Positions 36,526 to 45,132 of a DNA stretch of 64,000 nucleotides are shown piece after piece. Origin of the DNA: Marinobacter alexandrii (GTDB taxonomy: Bacteria > Bacteroidota > Bacteroidia > Cytophagales > Cyclobacteriaceae); the NCBI GenBank assembly GCA_039984955.1, contig JBDWTN010000007.1, forward strand, positions 744,001-808,000, written 5' to 3'. Below the pieces are notes generated by a model. It saw nothing but the letters and a program-made list of their open reading frames with translations, ran no database searches and was not told the DNA's origin. A program made the position numbers and the translations under genes. Numbering within the stretch: position 1 is the stretch's first letter; every line of letters starts with the position of its first letter.

Positions 36526-37238
36526 GAGGCAATAATCCCAGTTGCTATTCCAACATTTAAAGACTCTGCCTTCCCAAATTGTGGGATTGTTATGCTTTGA
36601 CTGATAAATTTTTTCGTCAAATCACTAATACCATGAGATTCACTTCCCATTACAATTACTATAGGAGATTTGAAATCTGCTTTATCAACAGGCATACCAT
36701 CCATAGTTGCTGCATAAACAGGTAGCTCATTCTTTTGATAAAAAGAACTCAATTCTAACGTCAAAACGCCCACTCTTGTGAAAGACCCCATACTACTACT
36801 TATCACTTTGGGATGATAAAACTCCGCACAATCCGCAGAACAAATCACTTGCTGAAAGCCAAACCAATCTAATGTTCGAATAATTGTCCCGAGATTTCCT
36901 GGATCGCTCACCCCGTCTAGCACAAAAATGTGATCATTGTAGTTTATGCCTTCTCTTATATCTTCTTTCATTCTGACCACCGCTAGAACATCTTCATTTG
37001 TCTTAAATGTGCTCAACTGTGTCAACAGATCTGCTTTGACGATCTCATTTCGATAATTACCCGATCTTACATGCGAAGAAAAATAAAGTTCAGTACCGAC
37101 AATAAGTTCAACTTCGAAATCAGAATTCAACAACTCTTGCACATTTTTTGCTCCTTCTACTAAAAAGCATCTCTCACGAGTGCGGTACTTCTTAACTTTA
37201 AGCGATTTTATAAATTTTTGTTCCTTATTTGAGAGCAT
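36507..37238 (-). CDS. SpoU/TrmH family 2'-O-ribose RNA methyltransferase
   Basis: This 243-residue SAM-dependent enzyme has the SPOUT knot motifs DPGNLGTIIRTLDWFG, VMGSESHGIS and AESLNVGIATGIIASH. The N-terminal substrate-binding domain (about 1-95, FLVEGAKNVQELL) is of the kind seen in rRNA-modifying members such as RlmB/TsnR. The exact RNA target cannot be named. Its start is five bases away from the start of the divergent tamL gene, an arrangement often kept in Bacteroidota. Confidence 0.9.
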   Translation of the reverse strand: MLSNKEQKFIKSLKVKKYRTRERCFLVEGAKNVQELLNSDFEVELIVGTELYFSSHVRSGNYRNEIVKADLLTQLSTFKTNEDVLAVVRMKEDIREGINYNDHIFVLDGVSDPGNLGTIIRTLDWFGFQQVICSADCAEFYHPKVISSSMGSFTRVGVLTLELSSFYQKNELPVYAATMDGMPVDKADFKSPIVIVMGSESHGISDLTKKFISQSITIPQFGKAESLNVGIATGIIASHLRMA

Positions 37239-37243
37239 CTGAA

Positions 37244-39745
37244 TTGAAGCATTTTTTTAAACTAAGCCAAATATCATTATTCGTAGGGATATTCCTGACT
37301 TCTTGTCTTGGCTCTAAGTTTTTGAAGGACGAAGAAAAAATTCTTGCAAAGCAAAAAATTGAAGGATTATCTGGCTCATTGCATGATGGAGCATCAGGTC
37401 TTTATGAGCAAAAAAACAATAGCAGGATACTTTTCAGCTACCCATTCACCCATTTGGCTCATCTATACAAGTTGGGTGAAAATGGATTTATATTCAAAGG
37501 ATATGATAAACAAAGAGCAATCAAAAAAAGAGATTCTTTGGTGGCTAAATATGATAGAAAAATTGCGATCGCTACTTCAGAAAAAAAGATTCAAAAACTA
37601 AGAAATAGAAGGGCAAAAAAATATGATAAAAAGAATAGAAAAGTAAAGCAAGGCAACCAACTAATGAGATGGGGGGAACCTCTTGCTATCTATCATCATA
37701 CTAGCACTGCTACTACTTCTGAAAGAATTAGTCAATTCCTTTATTCTAAGGGTTATTTTGATGCTACAGTTAAAATTGATACCAGTGGTTACGATAGTCT
37801 AAGTTTCATAAAGAAGTTTAGCAGGGATGTCCGAAACTGGGTCAGTGGGTGGGCTGGCAAAAAAGACAGTTATGTGAATCTGGCATATTATGTGGACCTG
37901 AATACTCGGTATGTAATTGACTCCATTCAATATGAAATTGAAGACACGGTACTTCAAGCCCTAATTTTTGAAAACATCAAAGATTCCCCCCTTAAAAAAG
38001 GATATTATGAACAGGAAGTATTGACTAATGAAAGAGATTTTGTCTATGATCTTGCTGTGAATAATGGCTACTACGAATTTTCGAAACAGTATGTTGGTTT
38101 TAAAATTGATTCTGTAAACCTTGGAAGGGATACAGTCATCGTCAGAGAAATAATAAAAAACCCTTCAGGACAGAAACAACACAAAATTTTTTACCTCGAT
38201 TCAATCGTATTTATCACTGATGCTAATGTGAGTCGAGGTTATCATAGAACTCAAGAAAAGTATCGAGATATTACCTTCCTCTTTGGAAAGAATAGATATT
38301 CCAAAAAAGTTTTAGAGTGGAGAATTCCATTAGAACAAGATGACCCATACAGCAGGGATCTCACCATAGAAACACAGCGTCAACTCTCCTATCTAGACAA
38401 TTTTAAGTTTGTTAACATTAATTATGATACTACAGGTAATTATTTTGTGGCCAACATATTTACTTCTCCTTTTGATAAATTTCAGACATCAAGTGAGTTT
38501 GGTTTGAGTAGAACTCAAGGAAGGCCGGGCCCGTTTGTTAATTTTAATCTTAAGAACAGAAATACGTTTCGCACACTTGAAATTCTAAGTTTTGATGCAA
38601 ATGCTAAATTAGAAGACCTGCAATCAGTTCGAGAAGAGTCTAATTTTACAGGCAATTACACTTCCAGGCAATTTGGAGGAGAAGTGGCTATATCATTTCC
38701 TCAATTCCTATTCCCTCTAGGATCCTACTACAAAAATAAAATTGGTCGATTTAATCCTAAAACACGTGTTTCGTTTAGTTTTTCCTTTGAAGATAGAGTC
38801 TCGGAATATACCCAACTTATTTACCGTGGAAGGTGGTCTTACAGTTGGCAAGTACGGGATCAAATAAAGTACACACTCACTCCTTTTCAATTGGAATTGA
38901 TTGATGCATCTACGACTAACTCCTTTCAGAGCTTTCTTAGTAGTCTTGACGAAAACAACCCATACCCACGGGCTTTTGAATCTTCTGTAGTAAGCAGTAC
39001 TGCATTTCAACTTGATCTAAATCAAGGGGATTTTATAAGTAATCAAGATGGTAGTTATGTACAGCTAAATGGAGAGATTGGTGGAGATTTGAATAATGTG
39101 TTTGGAAATTCATTATTTGGTGATAGTCTAGCAACCTTTCAATTTGCAAAAGCTCAAGTAGATTTAAGAAAAATTAATCGATTATCAAGAAATACTAATG
39201 TTGCATTTAGGCTCAATGTAGGTTTAGCCTACCCTTATGGAGAAGATAGGTCATTACCTTACAATAGGTACTTTTTTGCTGGTGGAAGTAGTAGCATTAG
39301 AGCATGGCGTCCAAGGAGGCTTGGGCCGGGTGCTTTTGGGATTTTTGAAGAAGGGAGTACAGAAAGCGTAGATTATAGTTTTGAACAGCAAGGCAATATC
39401 CTCATCGAATCCAGCATAGAGCTGAGGCAAGATCTGGTCGGCTTCCTTGAAGGAGCTATTTTTATTGATGCAGGAAACATCTGGCAATTAAGAAGATCTC
39501 TGGTCGGAGAGGATGCAGAAGGAGACGATGGACTATTCAGATTTAATGATTTTATGAAACAAATGGCCGTGGGTACTGGAGTAGGCTTACGCTTTGATTT
39601 ACAATTCTTGATTTTCAGGGTTGACCTTGGGATGAAGCTTTTTGACCCGGCTCAGAAGCGAGGAGAACGATTTGTAGGTGATCAACTGTTTTCAAATTTT
39701 AATAGAAATACAGAAATAAATATTGGAATTGGCTATCCTTTCTGA
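37244..39745 (+). CDS. tamL: BamA/TamA-like outer-membrane lipoprotein TamL
   Basis: The 833-residue Omp85-superfamily protein has a lipoprotein signal (LTSC) where BamA has an ordinary signal peptide, the hallmark of Bacteroidota TamL. POTRA-like repeats fill about 100-370. The C-terminal barrel carries the superfamily motif region FFAGGSSSIRAWRPRRLGPG and ends in INIGIGYPF. It is expected to work with TamB in moving or assembling envelope components; no tamB is adjacent here. The start is a TTG at 37244 (MKHFFKLSQ), with a TTG at 37229 as the alternative. No ATG is available. Confidence 0.87.
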   Translation: MKHFFKLSQISLFVGIFLTSCLGSKFLKDEEKILAKQKIEGLSGSLHDGASGLYEQKNNSRILFSYPFTHLAHLYKLGENGFIFKGYDKQRAIKKRDSLVAKYDRKIAIATSEKKIQKLRNRRAKKYDKKNRKVKQGNQLMRWGEPLAIYHHTSTATTSERISQFLYSKGYFDATVKIDTSGYDSLSFIKKFSRDVRNWVSGWAGKKDSYVNLAYYVDLNTRYVIDSIQYEIEDTVLQALIFENIKDSPLKKGYYEQEVLTNERDFVYDLAVNNGYYEFSKQYVGFKIDSVNLGRDTVIVREIIKNPSGQKQHKIFYLDSIVFITDANVSRGYHRTQEKYRDITFLFGKNRYSKKVLEWRIPLEQDDPYSRDLTIETQRQLSYLDNFKFVNINYDTTGNYFVANIFTSPFDKFQTSSEFGLSRTQGRPGPFVNFNLKNRNTFRTLEILSFDANAKLEDLQSVREESNFTGNYTSRQFGGEVAISFPQFLFPLGSYYKNKIGRFNPKTRVSFSFSFEDRVSEYTQLIYRGRWSYSWQVRDQIKYTLTPFQLELIDASTTNSFQSFLSSLDENNPYPRAFESSVVSSTAFQLDLNQGDFISNQDGSYVQLNGEIGGDLNNVFGNSLFGDSLATFQFAKAQVDLRKINRLSRNTNVAFRLNVGLAYPYGEDRSLPYNRYFFAGGSSSIRAWRPRRLGPGAFGIFEEGSTESVDYSFEQQGNILIESSIELRQDLVGFLEGAIFIDAGNIWQLRRSLVGEDAEGDDGLFRFNDFMKQMAVGTGVGLRFDLQFLIFRVDLGMKLFDPAQKRGERFVGDQLFSNFNRNTEINIGIGYPF

Positions 39746-39748
39746 ATT

Positions 39749-40648
39749 ATGGAATTAACAAAAGAATCAATTGCTGAATGGTTCAAGAAATTGCAAAATG
39801 ATATATGTTTCTCTTTAGAGAAGCTCGATGGAAAATCAAAGTTTGTAGAGGATGAATGGGAAAGATCAGAGGGAGGAGGAGGAAGATCTCGTGCAATACA
39901 AGGAGGAAACTTGATTGAAAAAGGAGGAGTAAATTTTTCAGCTGTTTCTGGTCCAACTCCAGAGAAAATTCTACAAGCATTAAATTTATCTCAAGCAGAG
40001 TTTTTCGCAACGGGAGTTTCCATTGTACTTCACCCAGAGAATCCATGGGTTCCTATCATCCACATGAACGTTCGCTACTTTGAAATGAGTAATGGAGTAT
40101 GGTGGTTTGGTGGTGGAATAGATTTAACACCTCATTTTGTTATTCCAGATAAAGCAAAGAGCTTTCATCAGCACCTCCAATCAACTTGCGATAAACATTC
40201 CCCTAATTTTTATCATAAGTTTAAATCTTGGGCAGACGATTATTTCTTTGTAAAACACAGAAACGAAACACGTGGAATAGGAGGAATTTTTTTTGACAAG
40301 CTTGGTGATAAAGAAGGGAGATCAAAGGAAGAACAGTGGTCTTTTGTTAAAGATGTGGCAGAAACATTTATTCCTGCTTATCAAGATGCCGTTCAGCGTC
40401 TAAGAGACGAAAAATGGGCAATAGAAGATAAGAAGTGGCAAAAAATTAGGAGAGGAAGATATGTGGAATTCAATCTCGTTCATGATAAAGGCACCAAGTT
40501 TGGGCTTGATACAAATGGCAGAACGGAATCTATTCTTATGAGCTTACCTCCAGAAGTTAATTGGGAGTATAGTCACCAACCCACAACAGACCTTCAAAGA
40601 GAAACTCTTGCTTCACTCAAAAAAGGCATTGACTGGATCAATGCCTAA
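39749..40648 (+). CDS. hemF: Oxygen-dependent coproporphyrinogen III oxidase
   Basis: This 299-residue heme-pathway enzyme oxidatively decarboxylates coproporphyrinogen III to protoporphyrinogen IX using O2, so the cell makes heme aerobically. Family segments include GGGGRSRAIQGGNLIEKGGVNFS, HMNVRYFEM, WWFGGGIDLTPHF, KHRNETRGIGGIFFD and GRYVEFNLVHDKGTKFGL. It begins three bases after the tamL stop. Its last codons contain the terminator of the convergent response-regulator gene. Confidence 0.96.
   Translation: MELTKESIAEWFKKLQNDICFSLEKLDGKSKFVEDEWERSEGGGGRSRAIQGGNLIEKGGVNFSAVSGPTPEKILQALNLSQAEFFATGVSIVLHPENPWVPIIHMNVRYFEMSNGVWWFGGGIDLTPHFVIPDKAKSFHQHLQSTCDKHSPNFYHKFKSWADDYFFVKHRNETRGIGGIFFDKLGDKEGRSKEEQWSFVKDVAETFIPAYQDAVQRLRDEKWAIEDKKWQKIRRGRYVEFNLVHDKGTKFGLDTNGRTESILMSLPPEVNWEYSHQPTTDLQRETLASLKKGIDWINA
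40619..40646 (-). terminator. Intrinsic terminator for the LytTR gene, embedded in the hemF coding end
   Basis: AGGCATTGA (40624-40632) pairs with TCAATGCCT (40638-40646) in a 9-bp stem with a 5-base loop. On the minus strand a run of six T follows (plus-strand A 40619-40624). The structure reaches into the first base of the hemF stop codon. Confidence 0.8.
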
Positions 40649-40672
40649 TGGTTTGTAAACAAAGCTCTTATA

Positions 40673-41377
40673 TTAAAGAAGGTTAAACTTCTCCATTAAG
40701 GACTCTTTGTAAGAAGCGCCAATTGAGAAGGTCTTCTCCCCAATATGTACTTGCAGGTCTTCTATTTTATCAATTTTGTTTCTATTGATAATGTAGCTTC
40801 TGTGCACACGACTGTAGATACTTTCGGGGAGTCTCTTCTCTATTCCCTTCATCGTATGATGAACAATATGCTTTTTACCACTTGACGTATTAAAAATCAC
40901 ATAATCAGCTAGTGCTTCTACAAAAAGAATATTGTTATAACTCAATCTAAAGAGTCTTCCATCACTTTTTACATAAATATGATCCTCTTGTTCAGCAATG
41001 AGTTTTTCTTTCTCTAATGCTTCCTTGACCTTATTCACAGCCTTCATGAAGCGTTCATACTCCACAGGTTTGACTAAGTAGTCAGCTACAGAATCTTCAA
41101 ACGCTTCTATAGCATACTCCTTCTTAGAGGTGACAAGGATTACATTATATGCATGTTGCAGCTCTTTTACAAGCTCTAACCCACTCATTCCTGGCATTTC
41201 TATATCAAGAAATACTATATCAACATCATTGGCACTTTCTCCTAAAAGGATATCGTGTGCTTCTTGAGTATTGTCTAGATCGTGCGTTAAAACCAAAGAA
41301 TCGGTCTTATCAATAAACTTTTTAATAACGAGACGAGACATTTTATCATCGTCTACCACCATACAATTAAGTGCCAT
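40673..41377 (-). CDS. LytTR family response regulator (LytR/AlgR type)
   Basis: This 234-residue DNA-binding regulator has a receiver domain (about 3-122) with acidic residues Asp9-11, phospho-acceptor Asp58 (FLDIEMPGMSG) and Lys in VKPVEYERF. A LytTR domain follows (about 135-234, LRLSYNNILFVEALADYVIF, YSRVHRSYIINRNKID). LytTR proteins bind paired imperfect repeats. No 7TM-type sensor kinase is adjacent, so it is an orphan here. Its ATG shares one base with the ribE stop, so the two genes are probably cotranslated. Confidence 0.92.
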   Translation of the reverse strand: MALNCMVVDDDKMSRLVIKKFIDKTDSLVLTHDLDNTQEAHDILLGESANDVDIVFLDIEMPGMSGLELVKELQHAYNVILVTSKKEYAIEAFEDSVADYLVKPVEYERFMKAVNKVKEALEKEKLIAEQEDHIYVKSDGRLFRLSYNNILFVEALADYVIFNTSSGKKHIVHHTMKGIEKRLPESIYSRVHRSYIINRNKIDKIEDLQVHIGEKTFSIGASYKESLMEKFNLL

Positions 41378-41958
41378 TATTTTTTATTTAGGATTTGGTG
41401 AATGTATTTCCCTATTATATCAAATTCAATATTTACAATAGAACCAACAGTCAGCTGATTGAAGTTGGTATATTCAAATGTATATGGAATTATTGCAACA
41501 GAAAAGTGATTTTCATTTACGTTGAAACAAGTAAGGCTAGTACCGTTAATGCAAATGCTTCCTTTTTCCACAATAAGGCCCTCTCCTTTTATATTAAAAG
41601 TAAATAGCCAGCTCCCATCTTCATCATTGATTGAAACTACTTCTGCCGTAGTATCTACATGCCCTTGAACGATATGACCATCAAATCTGCCATCTGCTTT
41701 CATGCATCTTTCTAAATTGAGCTTGTCTCCAAATTCAACTTGCCCTAAACTTGATTTTTTGAGCGTCTCATCAATAGCTGTCACCCAGTGTTTGCCCGAT
41801 GCTATTTTAGTTACCGTAAGGCAAACTCCATTGTGAGAAACACTCTGGTCAACTTTTAGCTCTTCCGATAAATTTGAAGAGATAACAAAACCTACATTTG
41901 ATCCATCCTGAATTATTTCCTCTACTTTCCCTACCGTTTCGACTATTCCTGTAAACAC
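41377..41958 (-). CDS. ribE: Riboflavin synthase, alpha subunit
   Basis: This 193-residue enzyme dismutates 6,7-dimethyl-8-ribityllumazine to riboflavin. It has the two lumazine-binding repeats: MFTGIVETVGKV with VSHNGVCLTV in the first, and GHIVQGHVDTTAEV with CINGTSLTC in the second. The start is GTG, fixed by the invariant MFTGIVE N-terminus. It is the only riboflavin gene in the window, and no FMN riboswitch is visible in the 32-bp gap upstream. Confidence 0.94.
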   Translation of the reverse strand: MFTGIVETVGKVEEIIQDGSNVGFVISSNLSEELKVDQSVSHNGVCLTVTKIASGKHWVTAIDETLKKSSLGQVEFGDKLNLERCMKADGRFDGHIVQGHVDTTAEVVSINDEDGSWLFTFNIKGEGLIVEKGSICINGTSLTCFNVNENHFSVAIIPYTFEYTNFNQLTVGSIVNIEFDIIGKYIHQILNKK

Positions 41959-41990
41959 GCTGATTAAATTTAAGCTTCAAAATAAGGCAA

Positions 41991-42656
41991 TTGGAAGATA
42001 CCTACAAGCATAAAGGATTGCGAAAGCAGTTGGTTCAAGAGATTTCCAGAAAAGGAATAAAGGATAAAGCTGTATTAAATGCTATTCACAAAATTCCACG
42101 GCACTTCTTTTTTGACAAAATATTCGACGCACATGCATATGAAGACAAAGCTTTCCCCATTGATGCAGGGCAAACGATAAGTCAACCATACACTGTGGCT
42201 TTCCAATCTGAGCTGCTCCAAGTCAAACCTGAAGATAAGATTCTTGAAATAGGAACTGGATCCGGTTATCAAGCATGTGTACTTCTGGAGCTAGGCGCGA
42301 AAGTCTATACAATAGAGTACCAAAAGAAGCTCTATCAAAAAGCCATTCGTTTTTTACCCAAATTAGGCTATCAACCTCACATGTATCAAGGTGATGGTTC
42401 CAAAGGAATAACTCGATTTGCCCCTTACGATGGCATTATTGTCACGGCAGGTGCGCCTACCATCCCTGAAGAATTAATTAAGCAGCTCAAGATCGGAGGA
42501 AGATTAGTAATACCAGTAGGGAACAATGACATACAATCTATGGTTTTGATCGAGAAAGTGAGTGAAAACAAAATAAAAAAGAAGCAATTCGACAATTTCA
42601 GCTTTGTACCTTTGCGAGGTGAGCGTGGATGGCCCACCAATGGTGAGATTAAATAA
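41991..42656 (+). CDS. pcm: Protein-L-isoaspartate O-methyltransferase
   Basis: This 221-residue SAM-dependent enzyme repairs isoaspartyl residues in aged proteins. The hallmarks are PRHFFFD, DAGQTISQPYTVAFQSELL, the SAM loop ILEIGTGSGYQACVL and the post motifs VYTIEYQ and DGIIVTAGAP. The start is a TTG at 41991 preceded by AAGG; no ATG precedes the conserved region in frame. It is divergent from ribE. Confidence 0.92.
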   Translation: MEDTYKHKGLRKQLVQEISRKGIKDKAVLNAIHKIPRHFFFDKIFDAHAYEDKAFPIDAGQTISQPYTVAFQSELLQVKPEDKILEIGTGSGYQACVLLELGAKVYTIEYQKKLYQKAIRFLPKLGYQPHMYQGDGSKGITRFAPYDGIIVTAGAPTIPEELIKQLKIGGRLVIPVGNNDIQSMVLIEKVSENKIKKKQFDNFSFVPLRGERGWPTNGEIK

Positions 42657-42748
42657 TTGGAAAAAATGAAGGTTGGTTAAATTTAGTAAGGGTTTATAGT
42701 GAAAGGAATTGAACACGCATTTACTCTAATAGCATCAAGAAACTGAAT

Positions 42749-43270
42749 ATGAAAAAAATAAAAAATTGTAAAGATTCCTTCGTGACTATGACGGAACTTG
42801 TACTTCCAAATGACACAAATGGACTTGACAATCTTATGGGTGGGAGACTTATGCATTGGATGGATATTGCTGCAGCTATTGCCGCTCAAAAACACTCAAA
42901 CAGAATAGTAGTAACCGCATCTGTTGATAATATCTCTTTTTCAGAACCCATAAGAAAAGGTAATACAGTAACGATCTCCGCATTCGTTACGCGTGCATTT
43001 AGTTCCTCAATGGAGGTCTATTTAGAAGTAGTTGCTGAAGACATTCCCGCTGACAAAAAAGTACATACTAACAGAGCATTCTTCACTTTCGTTGCAGTGG
43101 ATCAATCTGGAAAACCAATTGATATACCTCAATTGGAGCCGGAAACTGATTTGGAAAAAGAGCTTTATGAAGGCGCTCTTAGAAGAAGACAGTTAAGATT
43201 AGTTCTTGGAAAACGAATGAAACCTAGCGAAGCGAAAGAACTACGCTCTATATTTGATATGGAAGAATAA
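42749..43270 (+). CDS. Acyl-CoA thioesterase, hotdog fold (YciA-like)
   Basis: The 173-residue protein carries one hotdog domain of the acyl-CoA hydrolase type. The active-site strand/helix GLDNLMGGRLMHWMDIAAAIAA is followed by VVTASVDNISFSEPIRKG and a late FTFVAVD strand. A charged C-terminal tail (about 135-173) is longer than in E. coli YciA. Its likely role is hydrolysis of acyl-CoA; chain-length preference is unknown. It precedes the next gene by five bases. Confidence 0.9.
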   Translation: MKKIKNCKDSFVTMTELVLPNDTNGLDNLMGGRLMHWMDIAAAIAAQKHSNRIVVTASVDNISFSEPIRKGNTVTISAFVTRAFSSSMEVYLEVVAEDIPADKKVHTNRAFFTFVAVDQSGKPIDIPQLEPETDLEKELYEGALRRRQLRLVLGKRMKPSEAKELRSIFDMEE

Positions 43271-43275
43271 TCTCC

Positions 43276-43878
43276 ATGGAGAAAGAACATCTACATCTGC
43301 TGATAAATGAGGAAATCTACTTGCTTTCGCAAGACGAAACCATTAAAGTTGAGTATGAAAAAGAGAAGGAAGTTATTTCAGAGCTAGCTGAGCCTGAATT
43401 AGAGACGATCAAAGGCGAACCTAAAGAAACACTTGTTGACGAAACTAGGTCAGAAGAATCGGAAACTGAAACTACTCGAGTTTCAGAACATGAACCAGAG
43501 CCCGCAGTAGAAAAGTCAGAAGAAAAAGAAGAAATTCAACAAGAGTCTCCCCATATACCTATTCAGAAAGTTGAGGAGCCATCAGAAATTCCTTTTGCCA
43601 TATTCCATAGCAGTATAGTACCTGCAGAACATGAATTGTTACAGAAAATCATTGATGCGTGTAAAATTCCAGCAGGTGATTACAAAATTTTTTCTAATGG
43701 TTTCGATCAATCAGTCCAGTTCAAAAAAGCTTTAGTTTTCGTCCCTGAAGCAAAAGCATTTTATAGCCCCATTCCGTACAAAGGAAGTGCGTTTCTTTGT
43801 TCAAAGCCACTTGTCGATTTGGCAAAAGATCAAGCTGAGAAAGCGAAGCTATGGGGTGCATTACAAAAATTCATCTAA
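43276..43878 (+). CDS. Acidic-linker protein, possible DNA polymerase III psi-like C-terminal domain
   Basis: The protein has 200 residues. About residues 25-105 are a Glu/Pro/Ser-rich low-complexity linker. The last 90 residues are a compact alpha/beta domain: helix EHELLQKIIDACKI, strand ALVFVPEAKAFY, then SKPLVDLAKDQAEKAKLWGALQKF. That final pattern, S-P-x-L-x-x-L ... A-x-L-W-x-x-L, resembles the C-terminus of the DNA polymerase III psi subunit (HolD). The match is by eye and the identity is low. It lies between a thioesterase and an OmpA gene, spaced five and nine bases. Confidence 0.6.
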   Translation: MEKEHLHLLINEEIYLLSQDETIKVEYEKEKEVISELAEPELETIKGEPKETLVDETRSEESETETTRVSEHEPEPAVEKSEEKEEIQQESPHIPIQKVEEPSEIPFAIFHSSIVPAEHELLQKIIDACKIPAGDYKIFSNGFDQSVQFKKALVFVPEAKAFYSPIPYKGSAFLCSKPLVDLAKDQAEKAKLWGALQKFI

Positions 43879-43887
43879 ATCATAAAA

Positions 43888-44958
43888 ATGAAATTTGTCT
43901 TTGCAGGTATCTCTTTGATGATTTTCACTTGCTTAAACGCTCAAAATTTAATTCCTAATCCAAGTTTCGAAGATTATGTATTATGCCCCTCTAACCACTC
44001 TACGATTCATGAACCAATAAAAACAAGGCATTGGATATCACCTACTTTGGGAACTCCTGATTTATTTAGCGCATGTGCTCTTCCAGTAGTATCAACTCCT
44101 AAAAATTTTGCGGGTATTGCTTACCTGCCCGATGGAAATAATTACGTTGGAATGTATTTTGGTAGTCCACGAAAATCCTCAAATAAGAGTTATAGAGAAT
44201 ATCTTACATGTGAATTAAAAGAACAACTTAAAAAAGGAACTAAATACAAGTTGGAATTCTTTGCTAAGCCAGCAACAAATTCAAAGTTTATAGGAAATAA
44301 ATTATCATTTACATTTAGTTCAGATTCGATTATCGTTAATGATGATAATGTACTTACCAACCTCCCTTATCAAATCATTCTTGTTGACACTCTTGAGGTA
44401 GTCAATGGTTGGTATAAAATCAGCAACACCTTTGTTGCCAATGGAACTGAGACCTTCTTTACCATTGGAGACTTTATTCCTCCAGAAGATGGTGAATTTG
44501 AGGAAATGTTCAATATGTTCTCTGAAATAACAGAGAGAATTTCATCTTATTATCTATTTGATGATTTTTTCCTAACTGATGTCAATTTAGAAAACGAAGA
44601 TTTTCAGATTGAAAAACCATTTAGTCTAGGTAAGATATACTTTGAATTTGATTCATTTGAGTTAAAAGAAACGTATATAGAATTAGAAGCTTTAGCTAGA
44701 TATATGAAATTAAATAATCAATTAAAACTTCAAATTTACGGTAACACAGATTCAGAAGGATCTGAAGAGTACAATGATAGATTATCAATAAAAAGAGCTC
44801 AATCAGTTAAGGAAGCTCTACTAAGATTTAAAGTAGAAGAGAATCGAATAGAGGTATATGGTTTAGGTGAACGTGAAAGCATTTATGATTTCGATTCACT
44901 AAATAGAAGAACTGAATTTTTACTTCTTCTTGAGGACTTTCAATCTGAAGATAAATAA
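43888..44958 (+). CDS. OmpA family protein with N-terminal carbohydrate-binding-like domain
   Basis: The 356-residue exported protein has a signal peptide ending near residue 19. The N-terminal domain (about 20-235) begins NLIPNPSFEDYVLCP, a pattern common in Bacteroidota proteins with a jelly-roll carbohydrate-binding-like fold. An OmpA C-terminal peptidoglycan-binding domain follows (about 245-353), with YFEFDSFELKETY, IYGNTDSEGSEEYNDRLSIKRAQSVK and NRRTEFLLL. The conserved Asp and Arg that hold diaminopimelate are present. It probably anchors envelope structure. Confidence 0.88.
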   Translation: MKFVFAGISLMIFTCLNAQNLIPNPSFEDYVLCPSNHSTIHEPIKTRHWISPTLGTPDLFSACALPVVSTPKNFAGIAYLPDGNNYVGMYFGSPRKSSNKSYREYLTCELKEQLKKGTKYKLEFFAKPATNSKFIGNKLSFTFSSDSIIVNDDNVLTNLPYQIILVDTLEVVNGWYKISNTFVANGTETFFTIGDFIPPEDGEFEEMFNMFSEITERISSYYLFDDFFLTDVNLENEDFQIEKPFSLGKIYFEFDSFELKETYIELEALARYMKLNNQLKLQIYGNTDSEGSEEYNDRLSIKRAQSVKEALLRFKVEENRIEVYGLGERESIYDFDSLNRRTEFLLLLEDFQSEDK

Positions 44959-45002
44959 TTATTAACATGAATCACTAGATGTTATTAACTCAATAGAGCA
45001 CA

Positions 45003-45071
45003 TTGTAGATAATCTACAAGTAAGAAAGACGATTGAGTGATATCTAAATTTCTGAAAATCAGAATATAGAT
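45003..45071. other. Two hairpins in the gap before the GPP34 gene
   Basis: TTGTAGAT (45003-45010) and ATCTACAA (45012-45019) make an 8-base inverted repeat. ATCTA (45042-45046) plus TTCTGA (45050-45055) pair with TCAGAA (45059-45064) plus TAGAT (45067-45071). No T-run follows either, so they are not clear terminators. They may be leader structure of the GPP34 gene. Confidence 0.35.
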
Positions 45072-45132
45072 GTTAGCACTACAATTTCACGAACTCAAGC
45101 AAGAATTAACTAGAGCATAAAGACATTTTAAA

